Shown: positions 39,209-48,654 of the stretch, in pieces | Numbering within the stretch: the first letter of the stretch is position 1 | How the letters are laid out: the number at the start of each line of letters is the position of its first letter | DNA from: Pseudomonadales bacterium | GTDB taxonomy: Bacteria; Pseudomonadota; Gammaproteobacteria; Pseudomonadales; Ketobacteraceae | DNA: 64,000 bases | Reading direction: 5' to 3' | Assembly (NCBI GenBank): GCA_002701845.1 | Contig: NZXG01000010.1 | Location: forward strand, 34,574 to 98,573 | The notes under the pieces: generated by a model | Told to the model about the DNA's origin: nothing | Databases searched by the model: none | Seen by the model: the letters and a program-made list of their open reading frames with translations, nothing else | Position numbers and translations under genes: made by a program

Positions 39209-39757
39209 GTGCAAATTCAGAATCACCGCCTGCTGGATGCCCGGTTCGTACACTCCCCGAACTATAATGAGCGCCCCCCCGGTGTGGCTCCCGAACTGAT
39301 TGTGGTGCACTGCATCAGTCTGCCACCGGGCAGTTTTGGCGGTCCTCAGATCGAACAGTTGTTTCAAAACTGCCTTTGTCCAAATGAGCACCCATACTTT
39401 GCTGAAGTGCATCAGCTAAAGGTGTCGGCTCATCTGTTGATCCGGCGGGATGGTGAACTGGTGCAGTTTGTGCCCTTTGACAAGCGGGCCTGGCACGCTG
39501 GCCAATCCTGTCACCAGGGGCGGGACAACTGCAACGACTTCTCCATTGGAATTGAACTGGAAGGCACCGAAGATAGCCCTTACGAGATCCCTCAGTACCA
39601 GCAGTTGATCCGGGTGATTGACACCCTGCGGCACTATTACCCGTCCCTGAACCCGTTACAGGTGGTGGGTCACAGCGATATCGCCCCGGATCGCAAGGCC
39701 GATCCCGGCCCCGGGTTTGACTGGACAATCCTCCAGCAGGCGCTTGGATTGTCATGA
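39209..39757 (+). CDS. ampD: 1,6-anhydro-N-acetylmuramyl-L-alanine amidase AmpD
   Basis: This 182-residue cytoplasmic zinc amidase recycles peptidoglycan fragments imported by AmpG. It starts with GTG at 39209. The catalytic residues match Citrobacter AmpD: zinc ligands H34 (VVHCIS), H155 (GHSDIAP) and D165, and E116 (GIELEG). LLIRRDGELVQFVPFDKRAWHAG is the substrate-groove region, cited here as RRDGELVQFVPF. It is followed by ampE after 74 bases. In species with ampR-ampC it lowers beta-lactamase induction; no ampR or ampC is in this window. Confidence 0.96.
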   Translation: MQIQNHRLLDARFVHSPNYNERPPGVAPELIVVHCISLPPGSFGGPQIEQLFQNCLCPNEHPYFAEVHQLKVSAHLLIRRDGELVQFVPFDKRAWHAGQSCHQGRDNCNDFSIGIELEGTEDSPYEIPQYQQLIRVIDTLRHYYPSLNPLQVVGHSDIAPDRKADPGPGFDWTILQQALGLS

Positions 39758-39831
39758 TTTGTAAACAGTTTTTTCAGGCAAGCCGGCAATAATCTGTTAG
39801 GCTGTTTAGTAACATTTTTGAGGAGCACTGA

Positions 39832-40704
39832 ATGACGCTACTGGCATTGTTGGTGGCCCTGTGGGCTGTGCGGAAGTCCTATGTGCCCAGCTACTTCGCC
39901 GAGTGTCAATGGGGTGTGGCCTATATGCGCGCGGCGGCGCGTCTGGGTTTTCTCAATCAGGCTCATCCGGCTTTGGGCTATGGATTCTACATTCTGCCCC
40001 CGGTACTGCTGGCGTGGTATTTCACCGAAATGCATGATCGTTGGCTGTTTTCCCTGCTGGAGGCGCTGGCTGCCGTGGTGGTGTTTGTATCCTGCCTGGA
40101 TTACCGCAAGCTGGAGGCCAGCCTGGTGCCGTTTCTCAAGCGCTGGCGCAGCCGGGAGTGGCAGTCGGCTTACGAGCACGGATCCCAGAGTTTTGACTAC
40201 GGGCGTATGGTGAGCCCGGCGGAACTGTTGAGCCAGACCCTGACTCAATATTGGGTGCGGGTGAATCAAAAGCTGTTTGCGCCTCTGTTCTGGTTCGCCA
40301 TCTTTGGGCTGGCGGGGTTGGTGCTGTACGTGCTTACCGCGCTGCTGGAGCATCGTGATACCAGCGAGGACAGCGAGCGTCCCGGCTGGAAAAAGCTGGG
40401 CACCGAATTTTTGTATGCGCTGGATGGAGTGCCGGCGCGGGCCATTGCCCTGACCATTGCCGCCCTGTGTTTCAAAGGCAATGTGGTGGCGGTGGCATTG
40501 CGCCGCTTCCGGGCCACCGACCGGGAGGCGGAGGTGGTGCTGAAACTGGCGGTGAGAATGGGTCTGGATTTCAAGGAGCTGCCGCTGGACGAAGAGGAGA
40601 TGGCGTCAGAGGGCGCCCGCCGAATACACGCCGCGCAGGATTTGCGGAGCAATGTGTTTATTTTTTGGTTGGTGGTGATAGCCGTGCTGACCATTATTGC
40701 CTGA
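39832..40704 (+). CDS. ampE: Regulatory signalling modulator protein AmpE
   Basis: This 290-residue inner-membrane protein has hydrophobic segments near residues 1-10, 45-60, 75-90, 145-170 and a C-terminal one (VFIFWLVVIAVLTIIA). The family match rests on QYWVRVNQKLFAPLFWFAIFG, shown here as YWVRVNQKLFAPLFWF, on the overall topology and on its place directly after ampD. AmpE resembles CobD/CbiB-like membrane proteins; its biochemical role is not settled. Confidence 0.9.
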   Translation: MTLLALLVALWAVRKSYVPSYFAECQWGVAYMRAAARLGFLNQAHPALGYGFYILPPVLLAWYFTEMHDRWLFSLLEALAAVVVFVSCLDYRKLEASLVPFLKRWRSREWQSAYEHGSQSFDYGRMVSPAELLSQTLTQYWVRVNQKLFAPLFWFAIFGLAGLVLYVLTALLEHRDTSEDSERPGWKKLGTEFLYALDGVPARAIALTIAALCFKGNVVAVALRRFRATDREAEVVLKLAVRMGLDFKELPLDEEEMASEGARRIHAAQDLRSNVFIFWLVVIAVLTIIA

Positions 40705-40822
40705 ACCGCCATACCCGGCGCTACTGGGCATTTGCAATGTCATCCCAATCCAATACCGTTGTGATTGACGTAATTTAACCGGGGCCAAAAGCCCCCCGCA
40801 AGGACCAGGAGTTTTCTTTACT

Positions 40823-43483
40823 ATGGCTCGTGAACGTTTTTACGGTGACAGTGATCCTGTCGAAACTCAGGAATGGCTGGATGCACTGGCATCATTGCTG
40901 GAGAACGAGGGCCCGGAGCGGGCCAAGTACCTTCTCGACAAACTGGGGGAAAGCGCCCGGCAGGCGGGAGTGCAGGTTACCGATCTCAATACTCCCTACA
41001 TCAACAGCATCGCCCCGGAGCATCAGGCCCCCATGCCCGGCGATCATTTTATGGAGCGGCGCATCCGCTCGCTGATCCGCTGGAATGCCCTGGCCATGGT
41101 GCAGCGGGCAAACCTGTCCGATGATGAACTGGGTGGGCATATCTCCAGTTTTGCGTCCTCGGCCACCCTGTACGATGTGGGCTTCAACCATTTCTTCCGC
41201 GCCGCCAATGAAACCTTCGGCGGCGATCTGGTGTTTCACCAGGGCCATTCCGCCCCTGGTATTTACGCCCGGGCTTTTCTGGAGGGGCGTCTTACCGAGG
41301 AGCAGCTGGAAAACTTCCGCCGCGAGGTGGGGGGCAAGGGGTTGTCCTCCTATCCCCACCCCTGGCTGATGCCCAGCTTCTGGCAGTTCCCCACGGTGTC
41401 CATGGGCCTGGGGCCCATCCAGGGTATCTATCAGGCCCACTTTATGAAATACCTGCAGAACCGGGAGCTGATCAAAAAAGACGATCGCAAGGTGTGGGTG
41501 TATCTGGGGGATGGCGAGACTGACGAACCGGAGTCTCTGGGCTGTATTTCCCTGGCCGGGCGCGAAAAGCTGGACAACCTGATCTTCGTGGTGAATTGCA
41601 ACCTGCAACGGCTGGACGGACCGGTGCGGGGCAATGGCAAGATCATTCAGGAGCTGGAGGGCGTATTCCGCGGCGCCGGCTGGAATGTCATCAAGGTAAT
41701 CTGGGGGCGGCGCTGGGATCCATTGCTGGCCCGGGACAACGATGGTGTATTGCGCAAGCGCATGGAAGAGTGCGTGGACGGCGAATATCAGAGCTTCAAG
41801 AACCACGGCGGCGCCTACACCCGGGAGCACTTCTTTAACAAGTACCCGGAACTGGCGGCCATGGTGGAGCACATGACCGACGAGGAGATCTATCACCTGA
41901 ACCGGGGCGGCCACGACCCATTCAAGGTCTACGCGGCCTATCACGCGGCGGTCAATCACCAGGGCCAACCCACGGTGATCCTGGCCAAGACGGTAAAGGG
42001 TTACGGCATGGGTACCGGCGAGGCCGCCAACAAGACCCACCAGATGAAAACCCTGGACATGGACAGTCTGAAGGCGTTTCGCAACCGTTTCGATATGCCG
42101 TTCACCGATGAGGAATTAAAGAAGATTCCGTTCTACCGGCCCCGGGAAGACAGCAACGAAATGCGTTACCTGCATGAGCGGCGCAAGGCCCTGGGTGGCT
42201 ATCTGCCGGCCCGGCGGGTGGAAAGTGAAAAGCTGGAGCTGCCGGAGCTGGGAGTGTTCGGACCTCTGCTGGAAGGCACCAATGGCCGGGAGATTTCCAC
42301 CACCATGGCCCTGGTGCGGATGATGAGTTCGCTGATCAAGCAAAAGAGCATCGGCGATCGCATTGTGCCCATTGTGCCGGACGAAGCCCGTACCTTCGGC
42401 ATGGAAGGCATGTTCCGTCAGATGGGTATTTACTCCTCGGTGGGGCAGCTTTACAAACCGGAAGACCATGAGCAGGTGATGTATTACCGGGAGGATACCA
42501 AGGGGCGGATACTGGAAGAGGGCATCAACGAAGCCGGGGCCATGTCCGCCTGGATCGCGGCGGCCACGTCCTATTCCGTCAACAACTATCCCATGATCCC
42601 GTTCTATATTTTCTACTCCATGTTCGGTTTCCAGCGCATTGGCGATCTGGCCTGGGCCGCCGGCGATGCCCAGGCCCGGGGCTTTTTGATTGGCGCCACC
42701 GCCGGCCGCACCACCCTCAACGGCGAGGGCCTGCAGCACCAGGATGGTCACAGCCATGTGCTGGCCTCCACCATTCCCAATTGCGTGGCCTATGACGTGG
42801 CCTATGCCTATGAGCTGGCCGTGGTGCTTCACGACGGTCTGCGGCGGATGTATCAGGAACAGGAAAACGTGTTCTATTACATCACCGTGGAAAACGAAAA
42901 CTACGAGCACCCCGCCATGCCCAAAGGGGCCGAGGAGGGCATCCTCAAGGGCATGTACCTGCTGAAGGAGGCCGAGGGCAACAACAAGCTGAGGGTACAG
43001 CTGCTGGGTAGCGGTTCCATCCTGCGGGAGGTGGAGGCCGCCGCCGAAATTCTGCAGGACGTCTATGGGGTGAGCTCCGATGTCTGGAGCGTCACCAGCT
43101 TTACCCAGTTGCGCAATGAGGGGTTGGAGAAACAGCGCTGGAATATGCTGCACCCGGAGGAGGAGCCCCAGGTGCCCTATGTGACCAAGGCACTTCGTGG
43201 CCGCAAGGCGCCGGTGGTGGCGGCCTCCGATTACATCAAGGTCCACGCCGATCAAATTCGCCCGTTCGTGCGCAATCATTTCACTGCCCTGGGGACCGAC
43301 GGTTTCGGCCGCAGCGATTCCCGTCAGCAATTGCGCCACTTCTTCGAGGTGGATCGTTACTTTGTCACGGTGGCGGCGTTGAATGCCCTGGCCGACAAAG
43401 GCCAGATCGGGCGCAGCAAGGTGGCGGAGGCCCTGCGCCGGTTCGGCATCAAGTCCGACAAACCCTACCCACCGCATGTGTGA
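40823..43483 (+). CDS. aceE: Pyruvate dehydrogenase E1 component (homodimeric) AceE
   Basis: This 886-residue thiamine-diphosphate enzyme decarboxylates pyruvate and passes the acetyl group to E2. It is almost the length of the E. coli protein. Landmarks are WLDALASLLENEG, DRRVWxYLGDGETDEPES-type LGDGETDEPESLG with NLIFVVNCNLQRLDGPV (the thiamine-diphosphate motif), KGYGMG, and VPDEARTFGMEGMFRQ. The ATG at 40823 is preceded by a CAGGAG site. aceF follows after 15 bases. A small GGGGC/GCCCC hairpin at 40781-40795 precedes the ribosome binding site. Confidence 0.97.
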   Translation: MARERFYGDSDPVETQEWLDALASLLENEGPERAKYLLDKLGESARQAGVQVTDLNTPYINSIAPEHQAPMPGDHFMERRIRSLIRWNALAMVQRANLSDDELGGHISSFASSATLYDVGFNHFFRAANETFGGDLVFHQGHSAPGIYARAFLEGRLTEEQLENFRREVGGKGLSSYPHPWLMPSFWQFPTVSMGLGPIQGIYQAHFMKYLQNRELIKKDDRKVWVYLGDGETDEPESLGCISLAGREKLDNLIFVVNCNLQRLDGPVRGNGKIIQELEGVFRGAGWNVIKVIWGRRWDPLLARDNDGVLRKRMEECVDGEYQSFKNHGGAYTREHFFNKYPELAAMVEHMTDEEIYHLNRGGHDPFKVYAAYHAAVNHQGQPTVILAKTVKGYGMGTGEAANKTHQMKTLDMDSLKAFRNRFDMPFTDEELKKIPFYRPREDSNEMRYLHERRKALGGYLPARRVESEKLELPELGVFGPLLEGTNGREISTTMALVRMMSSLIKQKSIGDRIVPIVPDEARTFGMEGMFRQMGIYSSVGQLYKPEDHEQVMYYREDTKGRILEEGINEAGAMSAWIAAATSYSVNNYPMIPFYIFYSMFGFQRIGDLAWAAGDAQARGFLIGATAGRTTLNGEGLQHQDGHSHVLASTIPNCVAYDVAYAYELAVVLHDGLRRMYQEQENVFYYITVENENYEHPAMPKGAEEGILKGMYLLKEAEGNNKLRVQLLGSGSILREVEAAAEILQDVYGVSSDVWSVTSFTQLRNEGLEKQRWNMLHPEEEPQVPYVTKALRGRKAPVVAASDYIKVHADQIRPFVRNHFTALGTDGFGRSDSRQQLRHFFEVDRYFVTVAALNALADKGQIGRSKVAEALRRFGIKSDKPYPPHV

Positions 43484-43498
43484 TCAAGGAGAACGACC

Positions 43499-45205
43499 GT
43501 GGCAGTGAAAGATGTTTTAGTGCCCGATCTGGGTGGAACAGATGGGGTGGACGTAATCGAGTTCAGCGTGCAGCCCGGTGACCGGGTTGAAAAAGAAGAC
43601 ACCCTGCTGGTGCTGGAGTCGGATAAGGCCTCGGTGGAGGTGCCGTCGCCGTTTACCGGCACGATTTCCTCCTGGGAGGTGGCCACCGGCCAGACCGTGA
43701 AGGAAGGGGATCTGCTGGCGAAGATGGAAGTGGAGGAAGAAGGCGCCTCCGCCGAGGCCAAGGCGCCGGCGGCGGATGACCAGGGCGATGCCGCTCACCA
43801 GAAATCCTCCCGACCGGACGATAGCCAGGCGCCGGCAGAGGACAAGCAGGAAGCCGGCAAGGCGGAGTCCAAGGCCGCCGGCAGCGGTCAGGTGGAACAA
43901 ATCAAGGTGCCGGACATCGGCGGCTCTGAAGATGTGGATGTCATTGAGGTGCCGGTACAGGAAGGCGATCAGCTGGAGGCTGAACAGACCATGGTGGTGC
44001 TGGAATCGGACAAGGCCACCATGGAAGTGCCCTGTCCCAAGGCCGGTACCGTGCGCAATGTGTTGCTGCGGGTGGGGGACAAGGTGTCCCAGGGCACACC
44101 GGTGCTGGAACTGCTGGTGGCAGATGGGGCTGGCGGAGACGCCAGGGCGGATCAAGGGCAGACGCAGGCACCAGCTGGGGATAAACCCCCGCAGCCACAG
44201 GAGGCTCCGGAATCCGGCCCGGCTCAGGGCGAGGCAAAGCCGAACCAGGCGGCGGGCGCCGAGGCACCGAGCAGGCAGGACCCCGATAGCAGCCGTCCCA
44301 GTAAGCGGGTACACGCGGGGCCGGCGGTCCGGCGCCTGGCCCGCGAGCTGGGGGTGGATCTGGCCCAGGTGAAAGCCACCGGCCCCAGGGCGCGGATCCT
44401 GAAAGAGGATGTGCACCAGTACGTGAAAAGCCAGATGCAGAACCGCTCCGCCGCGGTGGCCACGGGCTCCGGTCTGCCGCCGTTGCCGGAGGTGGATTTC
44501 AGCAAGTGGGGCGAAGTGGAGCGGGTGGAGCTCAACAAGATCAATCGGCTCACCGCCACCAACCTGCACCGGGCCTGGGTCCACATTCCCCACGTCACTC
44601 AGTTTGACGAGGCGGACATCACCGAGATGGAGGCGTTTCGCAAGGCGGAGTCAGCCCGGTTGAAGGATCAGGGCATCAAACTCACACCGCTGGCCTTTAT
44701 GGTCAAGGCCTGCGCCAAGGCGCTGCAGGATTTCCCCCGTTTCAACAGCTCACTGACCCCCGAGGGCACCCATCTGGTGTTCAAGAAGTACATCAATATC
44801 GGGATTGCCGTGGACACCCCCAACGGCCTGGTGGTGCCGGTGGTGCGGGAAGCGGACCGCAAATCGGTGATTGAAATTGCCGAGGATATGAAATCCCTCA
44901 GTGAGAAAGCCCGGGCCAAGAAACTGTCGCCGGGTGACATGCAGGGGGGCACTTTTTCCATCTCCTCACTGGGCGGCATTGGTGGCACGGCGTTCACCCC
45001 CATCGTCAACTGGCCGGAGGTGTGTATTCTCGGCGTATCCCGCTCGCAGATGAAGCCGGTATACGATGGGCAGGAGTTTGTGCCGCGGCTGATGTTGCCG
45101 CTGTCGCTGTCCTACGATCACCGGGTGATTGACGGGGCGGATGCGGCTCGCTTTACCAGCCATCTGGCCACTTTGTTGGGGGATATTCGCCGCCTGTTAC
45201 TGTAA
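43499..45205 (+). CDS. aceF: Pyruvate dehydrogenase E2 component (dihydrolipoyl acetyltransferase) AceF
   Basis: The GTG at 43499 has AAGGAG upstream. The 568-residue protein has two lipoyl domains, each with an ESDKA lipoylation site (VLESDKASVEV near residue 42 and VLESDKATMEV near residue 172), separated by a Glu/Ala/Lys-rich linker. A second linker rich in Pro, Gln and Ala leads to a peripheral-subunit-binding domain (HAGPAVRRLARELGVDL), then the catalytic domain with SYDHRVIDGADAARF. E. coli AceF has three lipoyl domains; two is common in related bacteria. No lpd gene follows, so E3 must be encoded elsewhere. Confidence 0.97.
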   Translation: MAVKDVLVPDLGGTDGVDVIEFSVQPGDRVEKEDTLLVLESDKASVEVPSPFTGTISSWEVATGQTVKEGDLLAKMEVEEEGASAEAKAPAADDQGDAAHQKSSRPDDSQAPAEDKQEAGKAESKAAGSGQVEQIKVPDIGGSEDVDVIEVPVQEGDQLEAEQTMVVLESDKATMEVPCPKAGTVRNVLLRVGDKVSQGTPVLELLVADGAGGDARADQGQTQAPAGDKPPQPQEAPESGPAQGEAKPNQAAGAEAPSRQDPDSSRPSKRVHAGPAVRRLARELGVDLAQVKATGPRARILKEDVHQYVKSQMQNRSAAVATGSGLPPLPEVDFSKWGEVERVELNKINRLTATNLHRAWVHIPHVTQFDEADITEMEAFRKAESARLKDQGIKLTPLAFMVKACAKALQDFPRFNSSLTPEGTHLVFKKYINIGIAVDTPNGLVVPVVREADRKSVIEIAEDMKSLSEKARAKKLSPGDMQGGTFSISSLGGIGGTAFTPIVNWPEVCILGVSRSQMKPVYDGQEFVPRLMLPLSLSYDHRVIDGADAARFTSHLATLLGDIRRLLL

Positions 45206-45252
45206 GCAGGCGTTGTCAGCAGGCAGGGCGGGTGCGTTCATGTCTCTGCGTA

Positions 45253-45783
45253 TCAGGCGGCGATGAACTTGCCGCCAGCGCGCTTACCGGGCGCGGGGCG
45301 GCTGGCGGGGTGCAGCAGTGCCGCGCCCCGGCAGAATTGTTCCCGCTCCTGCACGCTTATTGGGCGATCCATAAACCCTTTCTGCCAGGCTTCGGCCATT
45401 TCTTCGGTGGTGCGGTGCTGGTGATCGTCCAGCTCCAGGCCCCGTTGCAGGTAGATCATCCAGGCAATCGCCGTGGCATAACGCAGGTTGGTGGCCAGTT
45501 CACTGTGGGGTGATTTGGGGAATTCGTGTTGCGAGGCCATGCCCCGCACCAGACTGGCCATATCACAGTCTTGCGCCAGGTAGTCATCCCACACCGACTG
45601 GTGCATGGCGGGGGTTATGCCATAGATCCCGATGCCCTCGCTGCGCTGCAGGTGGTGGCCCATTTCCGACTGATGGCAGGCAGTGGCCAACAACAGTTGC
45701 TCCGCTGCCGGACTGTCCACCCCCAGTTGCTGGAGGGTAGGTTGAATCACAAACTCGAGAAACTCATGACAATTAATGCCCAT
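45253..45783 (-). CDS. Phage-like hypothetical protein, resembling a phage-encoded lysozyme-like family
   Basis: I start at ATG 45783 because GGGAG lies eight bases upstream; a GTG 21 bases earlier is also in frame. The 176-residue product contains LLLATACHQSEMG, GIGIYGITPAMHQSVWDDYL and NLRYATAIAWMIYLQRG. From memory, these resemble a family of small proteins encoded near phage tail genes (A-A-x-E-S-x-x-G, then A-L-G-x-x-Q-M-E-P-A-T, then N-L-R-Y-A). The position of the acidic residue in the first motif is Gln here. No signal peptide is visible. No other phage gene is nearby. Function is unknown; the call is based on pattern resemblance only. Confidence 0.55.
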   Translation of the reverse strand: MGINCHEFLEFVIQPTLQQLGVDSPAAEQLLLATACHQSEMGHHLQRSEGIGIYGITPAMHQSVWDDYLAQDCDMASLVRGMASQHEFPKSPHSELATNLRYATAIAWMIYLQRGLELDDHQHRTTEEMAEAWQKGFMDRPISVQEREQFCRGAALLHPASRPAPGKRAGGKFIAA

Positions 45784-46392
45784 GATGGCGCTCCCGTAAA
45801 ACACTGCCTGTTAAACAGTGAAGCAAGTAACCTGCCAGGTTTTGCCTGCACTATTTTTGATCATCATAGTACTAAGATCGGCGCCAGGGGCCGATGTTTC
45901 AATGAGGTTACGGTTGCGGTGTGTAGCAATTGGTAAAGCAGCGCTGCACCGGGGAGCCCCAAACTGACAGCCTGCGTCACAAAGTGCCTGAAAACAGAAC
46001 CATTTCCCTGCGGCGGTCCGATCACCGGCGGCGCTCACTGTTTGTTACCTGATTTTCAATCGTCAGGTTCCCGGCTTGGATTGAATTTGCTGGGGACTTT
46101 TGCAAAGACAATAAAGGTTGATTGTTGATCGGTTTTAATAACCCTCGGTTCTTTGATATTAATTCAGCACGCTTAATTCATCTTAAAATGCTATGGCTTT
46201 AGGGGCTCGCACTGCCGATGTTTTGTCGGACTGTTAAATCTTTCAACACTGAGCCGGCCCTTTGTAGCCTTTGCGAGGGACGGGTTATCGTACATCCTCT
46301 TGCAATTGCCTGAGTCCAACCGCTTGCTGCACGCTGTTCCGAACCCGGTATAATGCCGTGGTTTTTTCGTTGTTGATCAAGGGCCTGCCGGC
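45784..46392. other. Long intergenic region upstream of cobQ
   Basis: About 600 bases separate the leftward phage-like gene from rightward cobQ, the longest unassigned gap outside the intron. It is AT-rich at 46060-46200. A six-base-pair hairpin (ATCGGC 45877-45882 with GCCGAT 45890-45895) and a -10-like TATAAT at 46349-46354 are visible. I looked for the conserved B12-box and core of a cobalamin riboswitch and found none. No reading frame here looks like a protein. Confidence 0.5.
46324..46354 (+). promoter_or_regulatory. Possible cobQ promoter
   Basis: A consensus -10 box TATAAT lies at 46349-46354, 39 bases before the cobQ ATG. The best -35 candidate is TTGCTG at 46324-46329, with a long 19-base spacer, so the -10 box is better supported than the pair. 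Confidence 0.45.
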
Positions 46393-47865
46393 ATGACTGC
46401 TACCACTCTGATGATCCAGGGCACCACCTCCGACGCCGGTAAAACCACCCTGGTGGCGGCCCTGTGTCGGATCTATGCCCGGGGCGGGCGCCGGGTGGTA
46501 CCGTTTAAACCGCAGAATATGGCCCTCAATAGTGCGGTGACGGCGGACGGCGGGGAAATAGGCCGGGCCCAGGCGTTGCAGGCCCGGGCCGCGGGGCTTG
46601 AGCCGATGGTGGACATGAACCCGGTGTTGTTGAAACCCACCACCGATATCGGCGCCCAGGTGATCATCCACGGTCGCGTCGCCGGGCAGATGCAGGCACT
46701 GGAGTATCACGAGTACAAACGCCGGGCGCTGGCGGCGGTGCTGGAAAGCCACCGGCGGTTACAAACGGGTTTCCAGAGGATAGTGGTGGAAGGGGCCGGC
46801 AGCCCCGCGGAAATCAATTTGCGCCACCATGACATCGCCAATATGGGCTTTGCCGAGGCGGTGGACTGTCCGGTAATACTGGTGGCGGATATTGATCGCG
46901 GCGGCGTGTTCGCCCATCTGGTGGGCACCCTGGCGCTGCTGAGTGATTCGGAACAAAGACGGGTCCAGGGCTTCGTGATCAACCGCTTTCGCGGGGACCT
47001 GAGTCTGCTGCAGCCGGGGTTGGACTGGCTGACCCGGCACACCGGCAAGCCGGTACTGGGGGTGTTGCCTTATCTCCACGGTTTGCATCTGGATGATGAG
47101 GACGGGATCAACCCGGTCCCGGAGCAGGTGCACGGTGCCGGCTCGTTGAAGGTGGTGGTTCCGGTGTTGCCACGAATCAGTAACCATACGGATTTCGATC
47201 CCCTGCGGTTGCACCCCCAGGTGCAGTTCCAGTATGTGAAGCCCGGGGACACCCTGCCACCGGCGGACCTGGTGATTCTGCCGGGCAGCAAGAACAGTAT
47301 TGCCGATCTGCGCTGGTTGAAGTCCGCTGGTTGGGAGGCGGCCCTGCGGCGCCACCTGCGTTATGGCGGAAAACTGCTGGGTATATGCGGTGGCCTGCAA
47401 ATGCTGGGGCGGTCCCTGGTGGACGAGCTGGGTATTGAGGGCAGCCCCGATGCCGAGTCCGGCTTTGGCTGGCTGGAGCTGGAAACCAGGCTGGCGCCGG
47501 AAAAGCAACTGCACCGGCGTCGGGGTCGACTGACCCTGGACGGCGCTGAGTTTACGGGCTATGAGATACACGCCGGCATCAGCAGCGGGGAAGCGTTGCG
47601 GTCGCCACTGCTGTATCTGGAGGATGGTGCGCCGGAGGGGGCCATCAGCCCGGACGGGCAGGTGCTGGGCACCTATCTGCACGGTATTTTCGAGGCTCCC
47701 GCGGCGCTGGCGGCCCTGTTGCGTTGGGCCGGCCTACAGGAGGTGGAAGCGCTGGATTACGCCACGCAAAGAGAACAACAGCTGGATCGACTGGCCGACG
47801 CTGTGGAGCAGCATCTGGACCTGCAGGCACTGGAGCGGATCTGGCATGCCACGACGGCCACCTGA
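46393..47865 (+). CDS. cobQ: Cobyric acid synthase CobQ
   Basis: This 490-residue glutamine-dependent amidotransferase amidates four side chains of adenosyl-cobyrinate a,c-diamide. The N-terminal P-loop domain begins [20 protein letters not shown] and contains [20 protein letters not shown], shown here as [11 protein letters not shown]. The C-terminal glutaminase has [12 protein letters not shown] with the nucleophile Cys, and YEIHAGIS. It converges on cobS with three bases between the stops. Confidence 0.96.
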   Translation: MTATTLMIQGTTSDAGKTTLVAALCRIYARGGRRVVPFKPQNMALNSAVTADGGEIGRAQALQARAAGLEPMVDMNPVLLKPTTDIGAQVIIHGRVAGQMQALEYHEYKRRALAAVLESHRRLQTGFQRIVVEGAGSPAEINLRHHDIANMGFAEAVDCPVILVADIDRGGVFAHLVGTLALLSDSEQRRVQGFVINRFRGDLSLLQPGLDWLTRHTGKPVLGVLPYLHGLHLDDEDGINPVPEQVHGAGSLKVVVPVLPRISNHTDFDPLRLHPQVQFQYVKPGDTLPPADLVILPGSKNSIADLRWLKSAGWEAALRRHLRYGGKLLGICGGLQMLGRSLVDELGIEGSPDAESGFGWLELETRLAPEKQLHRRRGRLTLDGAEFTGYEIHAGISSGEALRSPLLYLEDGAPEGAISPDGQVLGTYLHGIFEAPAALAALLRWAGLQEVEALDYATQREQQLDRLADAVEQHLDLQALERIWHATTAT

Positions 47866-47868
47866 GCT

Positions 47869-48654
47869 TCAGGCTGGTGGCGGCGCCGCGGGCAGAGCGG
47901 CGCAGATGGCCAGCAGGGCCCCGGCCTCCAGCAGTTCAATCAGGGCCCCGGCGGTGTCCCCGGTGGTGCCGCCGATACGGGACACCATGCTTCGGCGCAG
48001 ACCCAGGCCCAGTACTGCCAGCCAGGCCAACCCCGGCACCGCTGCCAGACCCTGAAACCAGCACCACAGGCCCACCGGCAGCAGCAGTTGGCCATAACAG
48101 AGAAGCGGGCGCAGACCCTGGCTGAAGGGGCTGGCCAGGCCCTGCTGACGTACATAAGGGGTGTGCAGGAACAGCAGCGGCATGGCCCCCCGGGCCAGCG
48201 TCGGGGCCAGGATCACCAAAGCCGGCTCCCTTACCAGCAGCACCGACAGGCAGGCGAATTTCAATATCAGCAGTAACACCACGCTGACCACTCCGGCACT
48301 GCCGCAGCGGGGATCCTTCATGATCGCCAGCCGGTGCTCCGGATCCCGGCCCCCCAACCAGGCATCGGCGCTGTCCGCCAGGCCGTCCAGATGCAGGGCG
48401 CCACTGAGCCAGACCCAAAGGGCCAGCAGCAGCGCCGCCATAATGGTCGGATTCAATTGCGGCAGCAACCAGTGCCCGCCGGCGCTCGCCAGCCACAGGA
48501 TCAGGCCCAGCAGCAGGCCCACGCTGCTGTACCAGTAAATGGAATCTCTGACGACCTTGGGGCCGGGGGGCTCGGAACCGGGGGCCGCGGTGAATTGCAG
48601 TCTCGCCACCGGGAGTCGGGTCAGGAACTGTATCGCGATCAGTAATGGGGTCAT
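47869..48654 (-). CDS. cobS: Adenosylcobinamide-GDP ribazoletransferase CobS
   Basis: This 261-residue polytopic membrane enzyme joins adenosylcobinamide-GDP with alpha-ribazole. Signatures are FLTRLPV at the N-terminus, LHLDGLADSADAWLGGRDPEHRLAIMKD (cited as LHLDGLADSADA) with conserved Asp residues, and several hydrophobic segments. It is the last gene of the leftward operon, and its start overlaps the cobC stop (ATGA). Confidence 0.95.
   Translation of the reverse strand: MTPLLIAIQFLTRLPVARLQFTAAPGSEPPGPKVVRDSIYWYSSVGLLLGLILWLASAGGHWLLPQLNPTIMAALLLALWVWLSGALHLDGLADSADAWLGGRDPEHRLAIMKDPRCGSAGVVSVVLLLILKFACLSVLLVREPALVILAPTLARGAMPLLFLHTPYVRQQGLASPFSQGLRPLLCYGQLLLPVGLWCWFQGLAAVPGLAWLAVLGLGLRRSMVSRIGGTTGDTAGALIELLEAGALLAICAALPAAPPPA

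Noticed and set aside
40781..40795. GGGGC/GCCCC hairpin before aceE as a terminator
   Set aside because: No T-run follows and it lies next to the aceE ribosome binding site, so it is more likely a leader hairpin or chance.
45253..45783. Prophage remnant
   Set aside because: Only one phage-like gene is present, with no integrase, att-like repeats or other phage genes in the flanking DNA.
45784..46392. Cobalamin riboswitch upstream of cobQ
   Set aside because: The conserved B12-box and core could not be found on either strand. A covariance search would be more sensitive.
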